Assembly (NCBI GenBank): GCA_948688495.1
Contig: CAPQSW010000035.1
Location: 1-17,397 of the forward strand
DNA length: 17,397 nucleotides
Reading direction: 5' to 3'
Source: an uncultured Lachnospiraceae bacterium
GTDB taxonomy: Bacteria > Bacillota > Clostridia > Lachnospirales > Lachnospiraceae
Part shown: piece by piece, positions 7,452 through 14,578 of the stretch
Layout: the number at the start of each line of letters is the position of its first letter
How positions within the stretch are numbered: position 1 is the stretch's first letter
Translations under genes and position numbers: made by a program
Notes under the pieces: generated by a model
What the model saw: the letters and a program-made list of their open reading frames with translations, nothing else
Told to the model about the DNA's origin: nothing
Databases searched by the model: none

Positions 7452-7479
7452 AAAACAACTGTTTTTTTACTTTCCTGCC
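7441..7479 (+). other. Hairpin across the araR stop codon
   Basis: The last araR codons and the T-run after it fold as a stem of about 16 pairs with bulges: GGCAGAGGTAGAAAAC against GTTTTTTTAC and TTTCCTGCC, loop AACT. The T-run lies inside the stem and not after it, so this is not a standard intrinsic terminator; it may slow or partly end araR transcription. Low confidence in a role. Confidence 0.3.
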
Positions 7480-7522
7480 ACGCATGAATGATGGGATTTT
7501 CCAGAAATTCAAAGAAAAACAT

Positions 7523-7544
7523 CTTGTATTGACGACCATACAAG
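7523..7544. promoter_or_regulatory. AraR operator O2 before araA
   Basis: CTTGTAT and ATACAAG arms flank an 8-bp centre (TGACGACC). Arm sequence and spacing are identical to the core of the araR operator, while the centres differ, which is what selection on a dimeric repressor would leave. It covers the -35 region of the araA promoter. Confidence 0.78.
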
Positions 7545-7553
7545 TAATAAAGT
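7524..7553 (+). promoter_or_regulatory. araA operon promoter
   Basis: TTGTAT (7524-7529) and TAAAGT (7548-7553), 18 bp apart, match the araR promoter layout. An overlapping better -35 box, TTGACG (7529-7534), is also present but pairs only with weak -10 hexamers. The start of transcription would leave a leader of about 85 nt before araA, in which no riboswitch-like fold was recognised. Confidence 0.45.
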
Positions 7554-7644
7554 AAGAGTATAGGGACAGACTGATTGTGATACCAGTGTCAGGCTGTCAA
7601 CGAGAAACTATCAAATTTATTATTTTACAGGAGGGTTAGTTATC

Positions 7645-9144
7645 ATGAATTTATCAAAGAATTACAAGTTTTGGTTCTGCACAGGTTCACAGGATTTATA
7701 TGGGGATGAATGCTTGAAGAATGTGGCAGAGCATTCCAGAATCATTGTGGATGAGCTGAACAAGTCCGGCGTGCTTCCGTTTGAAGTAGTGTTAAAGCCC
7801 ACATTGATTACTAATGAACTCATCCGGAAGACTTTCAATGAGGCCAACATTGATGAAGACTGTGCAGGTGTAATTGTATGGTGTCATACATTCTCACCGG
7901 CCAAATCCTGGATCTTAGGTTTACAGGAGTACAGAAAGCCGTTACTGCACTTACATACACAGTTTAACGAGGAGATTCCGTATGACAGCATTGACATGGA
8001 TTTCATGAATGAGAACCAGTCCGCACATGGCGACCGCGAGTGGGGCCATATGGTAACGCGTATGGGCATTGAGCGTAAGGTTGTTGTAGGACACTGGACC
8101 AGCCAGGCTGTTCGTGAGAAGATCGCATCCTGGATGCGTACGGCAATCGGTATCGTAGAGAGCAGCCATGTACGTGTGATGCGTGTGGCCGACAACATGA
8201 GAAATGTAGCAGTTACCGAAGGCGATAAGGTAGAGGCACAGTTGAAGTTTGGCTGGGAAGTTGACGCTTACCCGGTAAATGAAATTGCAGAGGCTGTTGG
8301 GGCAGTATCTGAGTCCGATACAAACGCACTGGTAGATGAATACTATGATAAGTATGAAATTCTCTTAGAGGGCAGGGATGCAGACGAGTTCAAGAGACAC
8401 GTTGCAGTTCAGGCACAGATTGAGATTGGATTTGAGCGTTTCTTAGAGGAGAAGAATTATCAGGCAATCGTTACACACTTTGGTGACCTTGGCGCATTGA
8501 AGCAGCTTCCAGGTCTTGCAATCCAGCGTCTGATGGAAAAAGGCTATGGCTTCGGCGCTGAGGGTGACTGGAAAGTTGCAGCAATGGTACGCATCATGAA
8601 ATTGATGTCTGCAGGCATGAAGGATGCGAAGGGAACATCCATGTTAGAGGATTATACATACAATTTAGTTCCAGGGAAAGAGGGAATCCTTCAGGCTCAT
8701 ATGCTGGAGATCTGCCCGACCATCGCAGAGGGACCAATCAGCATCAAGTGCCAGCCGCTTTCCATGGGTGACAGGGAAGACCCTGCACGTCTGGTATTTA
8801 CTTCCAAGGAGGGACCTGGTATTGCAACTTCCCTGATAGATCTGGGCGATCGTTTCCGTCTGATTATCAACAGTGTAGATTGCAAGAAGGTTGAAAAGCC
8901 AATGCCGAAGCTCCCGGTAGCAACTGCATTCTGGACACCGCAGCCTGATTTTGCAACAGGATGTGAGGCATGGATTCTTGCCGGCGGCGCTCACCACACA
9001 GCATTTTCTTATGATGTGACTGCAGAGCAGATGGGCGACTGGGCAGCAGCAATGGGAATTGAGGCTGTATATATTGACAATAACACCAATATCCGCGACT
9101 TCAAGAAAGATTTGATGTTAGGAAACGTTGTGTTTGGCAAATAA
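7645..9144 (+). CDS. araA: L-arabinose isomerase
   Basis: Converts L-arabinose to L-ribulose in the cytoplasm, the first step of the pathway. The 499-residue length is normal for the family. The metal and catalytic residues can be placed: Glu306 in GAEGDWK, Glu335 in MLEDYTY, His352 in AHMLEICP and the His pair 450-451 in GGAHHTAFS; family enzymes use two Glu and two His for Mn. The N-terminal WFCTGSQDLYG and THFGD segments are also typical. The start follows AGGAGG (7629-7634). It is the first gene after the AraR-controlled promoter and leads an operon of six genes. Confidence 0.97.
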   Translation: MNLSKNYKFWFCTGSQDLYGDECLKNVAEHSRIIVDELNKSGVLPFEVVLKPTLITNELIRKTFNEANIDEDCAGVIVWCHTFSPAKSWILGLQEYRKPLLHLHTQFNEEIPYDSIDMDFMNENQSAHGDREWGHMVTRMGIERKVVVGHWTSQAVREKIASWMRTAIGIVESSHVRVMRVADNMRNVAVTEGDKVEAQLKFGWEVDAYPVNEIAEAVGAVSESDTNALVDEYYDKYEILLEGRDADEFKRHVAVQAQIEIGFERFLEEKNYQAIVTHFGDLGALKQLPGLAIQRLMEKGYGFGAEGDWKVAAMVRIMKLMSAGMKDAKGTSMLEDYTYNLVPGKEGILQAHMLEICPTIAEGPISIKCQPLSMGDREDPARLVFTSKEGPGIATSLIDLGDRFRLIINSVDCKKVEKPMPKLPVATAFWTPQPDFATGCEAWILAGGAHHTAFSYDVTAEQMGDWAAAMGIEAVYIDNNTNIRDFKKDLMLGNVVFGK

Positions 9145-9183
9145 TAACAGTGGGTTGTGACTGGTAAATATGCAAAGAATATT

Positions 9184-9228
9184 TTGCCGGGGTGGGCTGC
9201 CTGTATTTGGCAGTTCCATTTCCGGTAA
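9184..9228 (+). other. Stem-loop between araA and the transaldolase gene
   Basis: An outer stem TTGCCGG/CCGGTAA (one G-U pair) encloses an inner stem CTGCC-TGTATTT-GGCAG. It fills much of the 103-bp gap and ends 19 nt before the transaldolase ATG. There is no T-run after it, so it is better explained as an mRNA-processing or stability element that protects the araA or tal transcript than as a terminator. Confidence 0.45.
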
Positions 9229-9247
9229 AAGAAAGAGAGGGAAGATT

Positions 9248-9901
9248 ATGAAATTATTTATTGATACAGCGAATGTAGAAGACATACGCAAGGCCAATGA
9301 TATGGGGGTTATCTGCGGTGTAACTACGAACCCGTCTCTAATTGCAAAAGAAGGAAGGGATTTTGGCGAGGTAATCAAAGAGATCACGACGATTGTTGAC
9401 GGTCCGATCAGCGGTGAGGTCAAGGCTACAACTGTTGATGCAGAGGGCATGATAAAAGAAGGACGTGAGATTGCCAAGATTCATCCGAATATGATTGTTA
9501 AGATTCCAATGACAATAGAAGGACTGAAAGCAGTTAAGGTGTTGTCAGCAGAGGGAATTAAGACAAATGTGACTCTGATTTTTGCGGCAAATCAGGCATT
9601 GCTTGCAGCAAGAGCAGGGGCAACTTACGTATCCCCATTCCTGGGACGTTTAGATGATGTCAACCAGTCCGGTATCAGCCTGATTGAAGATATCGTGGCA
9701 ATTTTCAGTAATTATGATATTCAGACAGAAATTATAGCAGCAAGCATCCGCACGACTGTTCATGTGACAGAATGTGCCCTTGCCGGAGCTGATATTGCAA
9801 CGGTTCCCTATGGAATTATTGAGCAGATGACAAAGCATCCAATGACAGATCAGGGAATCGCGAAGTTCCAGAAGGATTATAAGGCAGTCTTCGGTGAATA
9901 G
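9248..9901 (+). CDS. tal: Transaldolase, short (TalC/FSA-like) family
   Basis: Transfers a dihydroxyacetone unit between sugar phosphates in the non-oxidative pentose phosphate pathway. The 217-residue size fits the compact subfamily that also holds fructose-6-phosphate aldolase. Asp6, Asn28 (TTNPS), the Schiff-base Lys85 (IVKIPMT) and Arg134 are in place. At position 131 there is Phe (SPFLGRLDD), where the E. coli aldolase FsaA has Tyr; Phe is the residue of true transaldolases, so transaldolase activity is favoured over aldolase. ATG 9248 is used because MKLFIDTANVEDI is the conserved family start and AGAGAGGGA lies just before it; the longer frame from 9170 would add a non-conserved basic tail. 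It lies between araA and transketolase in the arabinose operon and handles the pentose carbon. Confidence 0.92.
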   Translation: MKLFIDTANVEDIRKANDMGVICGVTTNPSLIAKEGRDFGEVIKEITTIVDGPISGEVKATTVDAEGMIKEGREIAKIHPNMIVKIPMTIEGLKAVKVLSAEGIKTNVTLIFAANQALLAARAGATYVSPFLGRLDDVNQSGISLIEDIVAIFSNYDIQTEIIAASIRTTVHVTECALAGADIATVPYGIIEQMTKHPMTDQGIAKFQKDYKAVFGE

Positions 9902-9975
9902 GAGTGAAGTCTGAAGCCCGTGAAAGCGAAGGCATTCGTGGACTTATATATAATTAATGGTAAAGGAGAATTTAC

Positions 9976-10815
9976 ATGGAAAACTTAGAACTTCTAAAAA
10001 CAGCCAATGAGATCCGTAAAGGGATCGTAACGGCTGTTCATGCTGCAAAGGCAGGGCATCCGGGTGGATCCCTTTCCGCAGCAGACGTGTATACATATCT
10101 GTATTTTGAAGAAATGAACATTGATCCCAAGGATCCTAAGAAGGCGGACCGTGACCGTTTCGTATTGTCCAAAGGACATACCGCTCCGGGACTGTACTCT
10201 ACGCTTGCAAACCGCGGGTTTTTCCCGGTAGAGGATTTAAAGACACTGCGTCAGATTGGTTCCCATTTACAGGGACATCCGTGTATTCAGCACACACCGG
10301 GCATTGATATGTCCAGCGGTTCTTTGGGACAGGGAATTTCCGCAGCAGTGGGAATGGCAATGTCTGCGAAACTGAGCAATGACAGCTACCGTGTATATAC
10401 GCTGTTGGGAGACGGTGAGATTCAGGAAGGTCAGGTATGGGAGGCTGCAATGTTTGCGGGACACCGCAAGCTGGATAATCTGGTAGTCATCGTTGACAAC
10501 AATGGTCTGCAGATTGACGGTAGGATTGAGGATGTATGCTCACCTTATCCGATTGATAAGAAATTTGAAGCATTCAACTTCCATGTAATTAACGTGGAGG
10601 ATGGGAATGACTTTGATCAGCTCCGTGCAGCGTTTAAGGAGGCAAAAGAGACGAAAGGAATGCCGACAGCAATCGTAATGAAGACTGTCAAAGGAAAAGG
10701 TGTTTCCTATATGGAGAACCAGGCCGGATGGCATGGCAAAGCTCCGAATGATGATGAATATGCACAGGCAATGGAAGAATTAGAGAAAGCAGGTGAAGCA
10801 TTATGTCAGAAGTAA
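9976..10815 (+). CDS. tkt: Transketolase, N-terminal subunit
   Basis: Thiamine-diphosphate-binding half of a split transketolase (279 residues). The TPP motif begins GDGEIQEGQVW (145-155) and ends VVIVDNNGLQ, with Asn175-176. Active-site His28 (AGHPGGS), His68 (SKGHTAPGLY) and His101 (LQGHP) are kept. With the next gene it moves two-carbon ketol units from xylulose 5-phosphate, the product of AraD. The ribosome site is AAAGGAGAA. Split transketolases are common in Clostridia and archaea; the halves together have the pyrophosphate- and pyrimidine-binding domains plus the C-terminal domain. The gene overlaps its partner by 13 bp, which should help equal production of the two subunits. Confidence 0.95.
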   Translation: MENLELLKTANEIRKGIVTAVHAAKAGHPGGSLSAADVYTYLYFEEMNIDPKDPKKADRDRFVLSKGHTAPGLYSTLANRGFFPVEDLKTLRQIGSHLQGHPCIQHTPGIDMSSGSLGQGISAAVGMAMSAKLSNDSYRVYTLLGDGEIQEGQVWEAAMFAGHRKLDNLVVIVDNNGLQIDGRIEDVCSPYPIDKKFEAFNFHVINVEDGNDFDQLRAAFKEAKETKGMPTAIVMKTVKGKGVSYMENQAGWHGKAPNDDEYAQAMEELEKAGEALCQK

Positions 10816-11747
10816 AGAAAATTGCAACCAGAGCCAGTTACGGTAACGCACTGGTAGAGCTGGGTAAAAAGCATGATAATCTGGTAGTGTTGGATGCGGA
10901 TCTTGCAGCAGCTACCCAAACCGGTGTATTTAAGAAAGAATTTCCAGAGAGACATATTGACTGCGGTATCGCAGAGTGCAACATGATGGGCATTGCGGCA
11001 GGTATTGCCACGACAGGCAAGGTTCCATTTGTAAGCTCTTTTGCAATGTTTGCAGCAGGCAGGGCATTTGAGCAGGTGAGGAACTCGGTAGGTTATCCTC
11101 ATTTGAATGTAAAGATCGGCGCAACCCACGCAGGAATTTCCGTAGGAGAGGACGGCGCAACCCACCAGTGTAATGAGGATATTGCACTGATGCGCACAAT
11201 TCCAGGAATGACAATCATCAATCCTTCCGATGATGTGGAGGCAAAGGCAGCCGTAGAAGCAGCGTATGAGATGGAAGGTCCTGTATACCTGAGATTTGGC
11301 AGACTTGCGGTTCCGGTAATCAATGACACACCAGATTACAAGTTTGAAATTGGAAAGGGTGTGCTCCTCAAAGAGGGAAGCGATGTGACAATCGTTGCAA
11401 CAGGTCTGTGTGTAGGCGGCGCTGTGGAAGCGGCAGAGAAGCTTGCAGCAGATGGAATTAACGCAGAAGTTATTAATATTCACACCATCAAGCCGTTGGA
11501 TGAGGACATCATTCTAAAATCAGCAAAGAAGACTGGTAAAGTCGTAGTTGCTGAAGAACATTCTGTGATTGGCGGACTTGGCAGTGCAGTATGCGACTGT
11601 CTGAGCGAGAAGATGCCTACCCCGGTATGCAAAATCGGCGTCAATGATGTGTACGGCGAGTCCGGACCGGCTGTGAAGCTTCTGGAGAAATACGGACTGG
11701 ATGCTCAGGGCATCTATGAGAAAGTCAAAGGATTTATGGGTAAATAA
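10803..11747 (+). CDS. tkt: Transketolase, C-terminal subunit
   Basis: Second half (314 residues): a pyrimidine-binding domain followed by the transketolase C-terminal domain. The catalytic Glu58 lies in CGIAECNMMGIAAG, and the GATHAGISVGEDGATHQ segment and the YLRFGR sequence before the C-terminal domain are typical. The C-terminal domain contains ATGLCVGGAVEAA, NIHTIKPLD and EEHSVIGGLG. The start lies inside the end of the N-subunit gene in another frame; the AGCAGGTGAAG just before it gives only a weak ribosome site, so translational coupling is likely. It cannot work alone, because the GDG/NN thiamine motif is on the other subunit. Confidence 0.95.
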   Translation: MSEVKKIATRASYGNALVELGKKHDNLVVLDADLAAATQTGVFKKEFPERHIDCGIAECNMMGIAAGIATTGKVPFVSSFAMFAAGRAFEQVRNSVGYPHLNVKIGATHAGISVGEDGATHQCNEDIALMRTIPGMTIINPSDDVEAKAAVEAAYEMEGPVYLRFGRLAVPVINDTPDYKFEIGKGVLLKEGSDVTIVATGLCVGGAVEAAEKLAADGINAEVINIHTIKPLDEDIILKSAKKTGKVVVAEEHSVIGGLGSAVCDCLSEKMPTPVCKIGVNDVYGESGPAVKLLEKYGLDAQGIYEKVKGFMGK

Positions 11748-11761
11748 TAAGTGGTAATCTG

Positions 11762-11802
11762 AAAGCAACCGTTTTCACCTGAGTGGTGAAGGCGGCTGCT
11801 TT
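11762..11802 (+). terminator. Strong hairpin between transketolase and the kinase gene
   Basis: AAAGCA-A-CCG-TTTTCACC pairs with GGTGAAGG-CGG-C-TGCTTT around a TGAGT loop, giving about 17 base pairs with one mismatch and two G-U pairs. It is followed by only a short T stretch (TTTTCC). It is likely a partial intrinsic terminator or a processing hairpin that lowers or separates expression of araK-araD from the genes upstream. No clear promoter follows before the kinase start. Confidence 0.5.
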
Positions 11803-11841
11803 TCCGCAATTAGATAATAGAGAATCGGAGGGTTTTTTCAA

Positions 11842-13443
11842 ATGGACAAAAATCTTATTATTCAGGATATTGAGAATGGCAAGACAGCGCTTGGTATAGA
11901 ATTTGGATCTACCAGAATTAAGGCTGTGTTAGTGGCAAGTGACAATTCACCAATTGCATCCGGCGCACATGACTGGGAGAATCAGCTTGTAGATAACATC
12001 TGGACATACAGTCTGGATGCAATCTGGAACGGGCTGCAGGACTGCTACAGCAAAATGGCAGAGGATGTTAAGAATCAGTACGGCGTTACCCTGACAACGG
12101 TTGGAGCGCTTGGTTTCAGTGCAATGATGCACGGTTATATGGCATTTGACAAGAATCATGAGCTGTTAGTGCCGTTCCGTACCTGGAGAAATACCATTAC
12201 GGAGGAGGCTTCTAAGAAGCTGACGGAAGCCTTTAACTTTAATATTCCGCAGAGGTGGAGCATTGCACATCTGTATCAGGCAATTTTGAACAAGGAAGAA
12301 CATGTAAGTTCCGTTGCATATTTTACAACACTGGCAGGCTATATCCACTGGAAATTGACCGGACAGCAGGTGCTCGGCGTAGGCGAGGCGTCCGGGATGT
12401 TCCCGATTGACATTTCTACCAAGGATTTTGATAAGAAAATGATGGGTCAGTTCAATGAGCTGATTGCAGGCGAGGGATTCCCCTGGAAATTAGAAGATAT
12501 TATTCCGAAGGTACTGGTTGCCGGAGAAAATGCCGGGACACTTACCGAGGAGGGCGCAAAATTACTGGATGTCAGCGGTAATCTGAAAGCTGGAGTTCCC
12601 GTATGCCCGCCAGAAGGTGATGCAGGAACCGGTATGACAGCAACCAAGAGCGTGGAACAGCGTACGGGTAATGTTTCTGCTGGAACTTCTGTATTTGCTA
12701 TGGCAGTGCTTGAGGATAACCTTAAGAAAGTACATCCTGAGATTGACCTGGTAACGACTCCGGACGGCAGTCTGGTGGCAATGGTTCACTGTAACAACTG
12801 TACCTCAGATTTGAATGCATGGGTAAATCTTTTCAAAGAATTTGCAGAGAGCTTTGGCGTGGAAGTGGATATGACAAAGCTGTTTTCCGTGCTGTACAAC
12901 AAGGCAATGGAGGGCGATGCAGAATGTGGCGGCCTGCTTGCTTACAATTATTTCTCAGGTGAGCATGTAACTGGATTCGAGGAGGGACGTCCACTTTTCG
13001 TGCGTACGCCCAACAGCAACTTTAATCTTGCCAATTTCATGCGCGTACATCTGTTTACAGCGCTTGGCGCGTTAAAGACAGGTCTTGACATCCTTATGAA
13101 AGAGGAGAATGTTAAATTGGATGTTCTGATGGGACATGGCGGCCTGTTTAAGACAAAAGGCGTAGGTCAGAAGATTATGGCAGCAGCAGTCAACACGCCG
13201 GTTTCTGTTATGGCGACAGCCGGAGAAGGCGGTGCATGGGGAATTGCACTTTTGGCTTCCTACATGGTAAATAAAGGTGCAGATGAGACCTTATCCCAGT
13301 ATCTGGAGGACAAGGTATTTGCTGGACAGGAAAGCGAGACTTTAAGCCCGGATGCAAAGGATGTAGAGGGATTTGATGCCTTTATCAAGCGTTACAGCGA
13401 AGGTCTTCCGATTGAGCGCGCAGCAGTAGATTCATTGAGATAG
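11842..13443 (+). CDS. araK: L-ribulokinase, FGGY family (AraK-like)
   Basis: Expected to phosphorylate L-ribulose to L-ribulose 5-phosphate with ATP. The 533-residue protein has the two actin-like FGGY domains: the N-terminal phosphate loop LGIEFGSTRIKAVLV (17-31), ALGFSAMMHGYMAF, a hinge near 245-285, and the ATP-site GHGGLFKTKG (431-440) with AGEGGAWGIALL. The N-terminal region does not resemble classical AraB. It fits the alternative ribulokinase AraK described in Clostridium acetobutylicum, whose gene also neighbours araA, tal and tkt. The ribosome site is CGGAGGG. It lies 14 bp before araD. Xylulokinase is the main alternative from sequence, but position between isomerase and epimerase makes ribulokinase far more likely. 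The gene symbol is from memory of the family and context. Confidence 0.85.
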   Translation: MDKNLIIQDIENGKTALGIEFGSTRIKAVLVASDNSPIASGAHDWENQLVDNIWTYSLDAIWNGLQDCYSKMAEDVKNQYGVTLTTVGALGFSAMMHGYMAFDKNHELLVPFRTWRNTITEEASKKLTEAFNFNIPQRWSIAHLYQAILNKEEHVSSVAYFTTLAGYIHWKLTGQQVLGVGEASGMFPIDISTKDFDKKMMGQFNELIAGEGFPWKLEDIIPKVLVAGENAGTLTEEGAKLLDVSGNLKAGVPVCPPEGDAGTGMTATKSVEQRTGNVSAGTSVFAMAVLEDNLKKVHPEIDLVTTPDGSLVAMVHCNNCTSDLNAWVNLFKEFAESFGVEVDMTKLFSVLYNKAMEGDAECGGLLAYNYFSGEHVTGFEEGRPLFVRTPNSNFNLANFMRVHLFTALGALKTGLDILMKEENVKLDVLMGHGGLFKTKGVGQKIMAAAVNTPVSVMATAGEGGAWGIALLASYMVNKGADETLSQYLEDKVFAGQESETLSPDAKDVEGFDAFIKRYSEGLPIERAAVDSLR

Positions 13444-13457
13444 GAGGAAGCCGAGAT

Positions 13458-14159
13458 ATGTTAGAAGAATTAAAAAAAGCAGTATATGAAGCAAATATGG
13501 ATTTACCCCGTTATGGCCTGGTAACCTTTACCTGGGGAAATGTCAGCGCCATTGACAGGGAGAGTGGATTATTTGTCATCAAGCCAAGCGGTGTGGATTA
13601 TGAGAAGCTAAAACCCGAAGATATGGTAGTTATTGATTTGGAAGGAAATAAGGTAGAGGGCAAATATAATCCTTCTTCCGATACAGCAACCCATTTGGAA
13701 TTGTACAAGGCATTCCCGGAAATCGGGGGCGTGGTACATACACATTCCTCCTATGCAACAAGCTGGGCACAGGCAGGAAGAAGCATCCCTTGTTATGGAA
13801 CGACACATGCAGATTATATGTATGGGGAAATCCCGTGTGTGCGCTGCTTGACGAAGGAGGAAATTGACGGCGCATATGAGGAGAACACTGGACATCTGAT
13901 TGTCAACTCTTTTAAAGAGATGGGCAAGGATGTCATGGCAGTTCCGGCAGTGCTCTGCAAGAATCACGGACCATTTGCATGGGGCAAGGATGCCCATGAA
14001 GCAGTACACAATGCCGTGGTTCTGGAGGAAGTGGCTAAGATGGCATACCGTGCAGAGACGATCAATCCGCGCATCCAGCCGGCGCCCCAGGAACTTCAGG
14101 ATAAGCATTATTACCGCAAGCACGGTGCGAATGCTTATTATGGACAGAAAGAGGAATAG
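13458..14159 (+). CDS. araD: L-ribulose-5-phosphate 4-epimerase
   Basis: Inverts C4 of L-ribulose 5-phosphate by a retro-aldol/aldol mechanism, giving D-xylulose 5-phosphate. It belongs to the class II aldolase family and has 233 residues. The zinc ligands His94, His96 (VVHTHSSYAT) and His170 (KNHGPFAWG), and the catalytic Asp75, Asp119 (THADYMYG) and Tyr228 (AYYGQ), are all present and shifted by one residue from the E. coli enzyme. The ribosome site TAGGAGGAAG overlaps the stop codon of the kinase gene. It completes the three-enzyme arabinose route and ends the operon. Confidence 0.97.
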   Translation: MLEELKKAVYEANMDLPRYGLVTFTWGNVSAIDRESGLFVIKPSGVDYEKLKPEDMVVIDLEGNKVEGKYNPSSDTATHLELYKAFPEIGGVVHTHSSYATSWAQAGRSIPCYGTTHADYMYGEIPCVRCLTKEEIDGAYEENTGHLIVNSFKEMGKDVMAVPAVLCKNHGPFAWGKDAHEAVHNAVVLEEVAKMAYRAETINPRIQPAPQELQDKHYYRKHGANAYYGQKEE

Positions 14160-14226
14160 AGATTACGGTTAGATTCCAAGGAGTCAGGGTTCTGGCTGTC
14201 TGGTAATTGAAGTTTTCGTATAAAAT

Positions 14227-14263
14227 AGGTGGTTCTGTTTTAAATGACAGAGCCGCCTGATTT
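14227..14263 (+). terminator. Probable terminator of the ara operon
   Basis: AGGTGGTTCTGT pairs fully with ACAGAGCCGCCT (12 bp including two G-U pairs) around a short loop. It is preceded by an A-tract and followed by GATTTG, a weak T tract. It lies 67 bp after the araD stop, which fits the end of the operon. Confidence 0.6.
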
Positions 14264-14353
14264 GCGTTATAGGAAGCACATTGCTTGTGTGAAATAGTAT
14301 TGTCTGTGACGGGTCTCTGCTTGGGATTGCCCTTCATGGGGGGACGTCATTTC

Positions 14354-14391
14354 CAGTGGGAAAGGTAGATTTCTGGAATCTTTCCCCACTG
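14354..14391 (+). other. Second hairpin downstream of araD
   Basis: CAGTGGGAAAG pairs with CTTTCCCCACTG with one bulged C, loop about 15 nt. The T-run (GGATTTTTCC) is 13 nt further on, too far for a standard terminator. Role unknown; it may be a backup transcription stop or an RNA fold. Confidence 0.4.
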
Positions 14392-14578
14392 TCATTTAAG
14401 GATTTTTCCAAACATGCTCCGGTTGGAATTGTACCCAAAACCCGTATGGTGTGGAACAGTATGATGTGGGTCTTCTTGGCTGTATGGCCGGGCTGCGCCA
14501 GCGCACATCAATCTTCCGCTCTATCTGACAGGGGAGGCAGATCATATATTACCACAGGAAGAACAGGAGTGATTATTT

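Larger units (their letters stand above)
14160..14578. other. 419-bp non-coding stretch with two hairpins
   Basis: No convincing gene. It has a terminator-like hairpin at 14227-14258, a second hairpin at 14354-14391, and, between about 14420 and 14570, pieces that look faintly protein-like in different frames (YDVGLLGCMAGLRQ; INLPLYLTGEADHI). These may be a very decayed gene, but I do not recognise a family and the frame pieces are short. The promoter of the acetyltransferase gene must lie in the later part; no consensus boxes stood out. Confidence 0.5.

Noticed and set aside
9170..9247. N-terminal extension of the transaldolase
   Set aside because: The frame is open but lies in the intergenic stem-loop, has no ribosome site and adds a basic non-conserved tail before the family's usual MKLFIDTA start.
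9913..9940. cre (CcpA) box between tal and tkt
   Set aside because: TGAAAGCGAAGGCA matches only the left half well; no promoter lies nearby, so chance is likely.
10806..11483. Minus-strand frame of 225 codons opposite the transketolase C subunit
   Set aside because: Shadow of a conserved gene; Cys-rich non-protein-like translation, no start signals.
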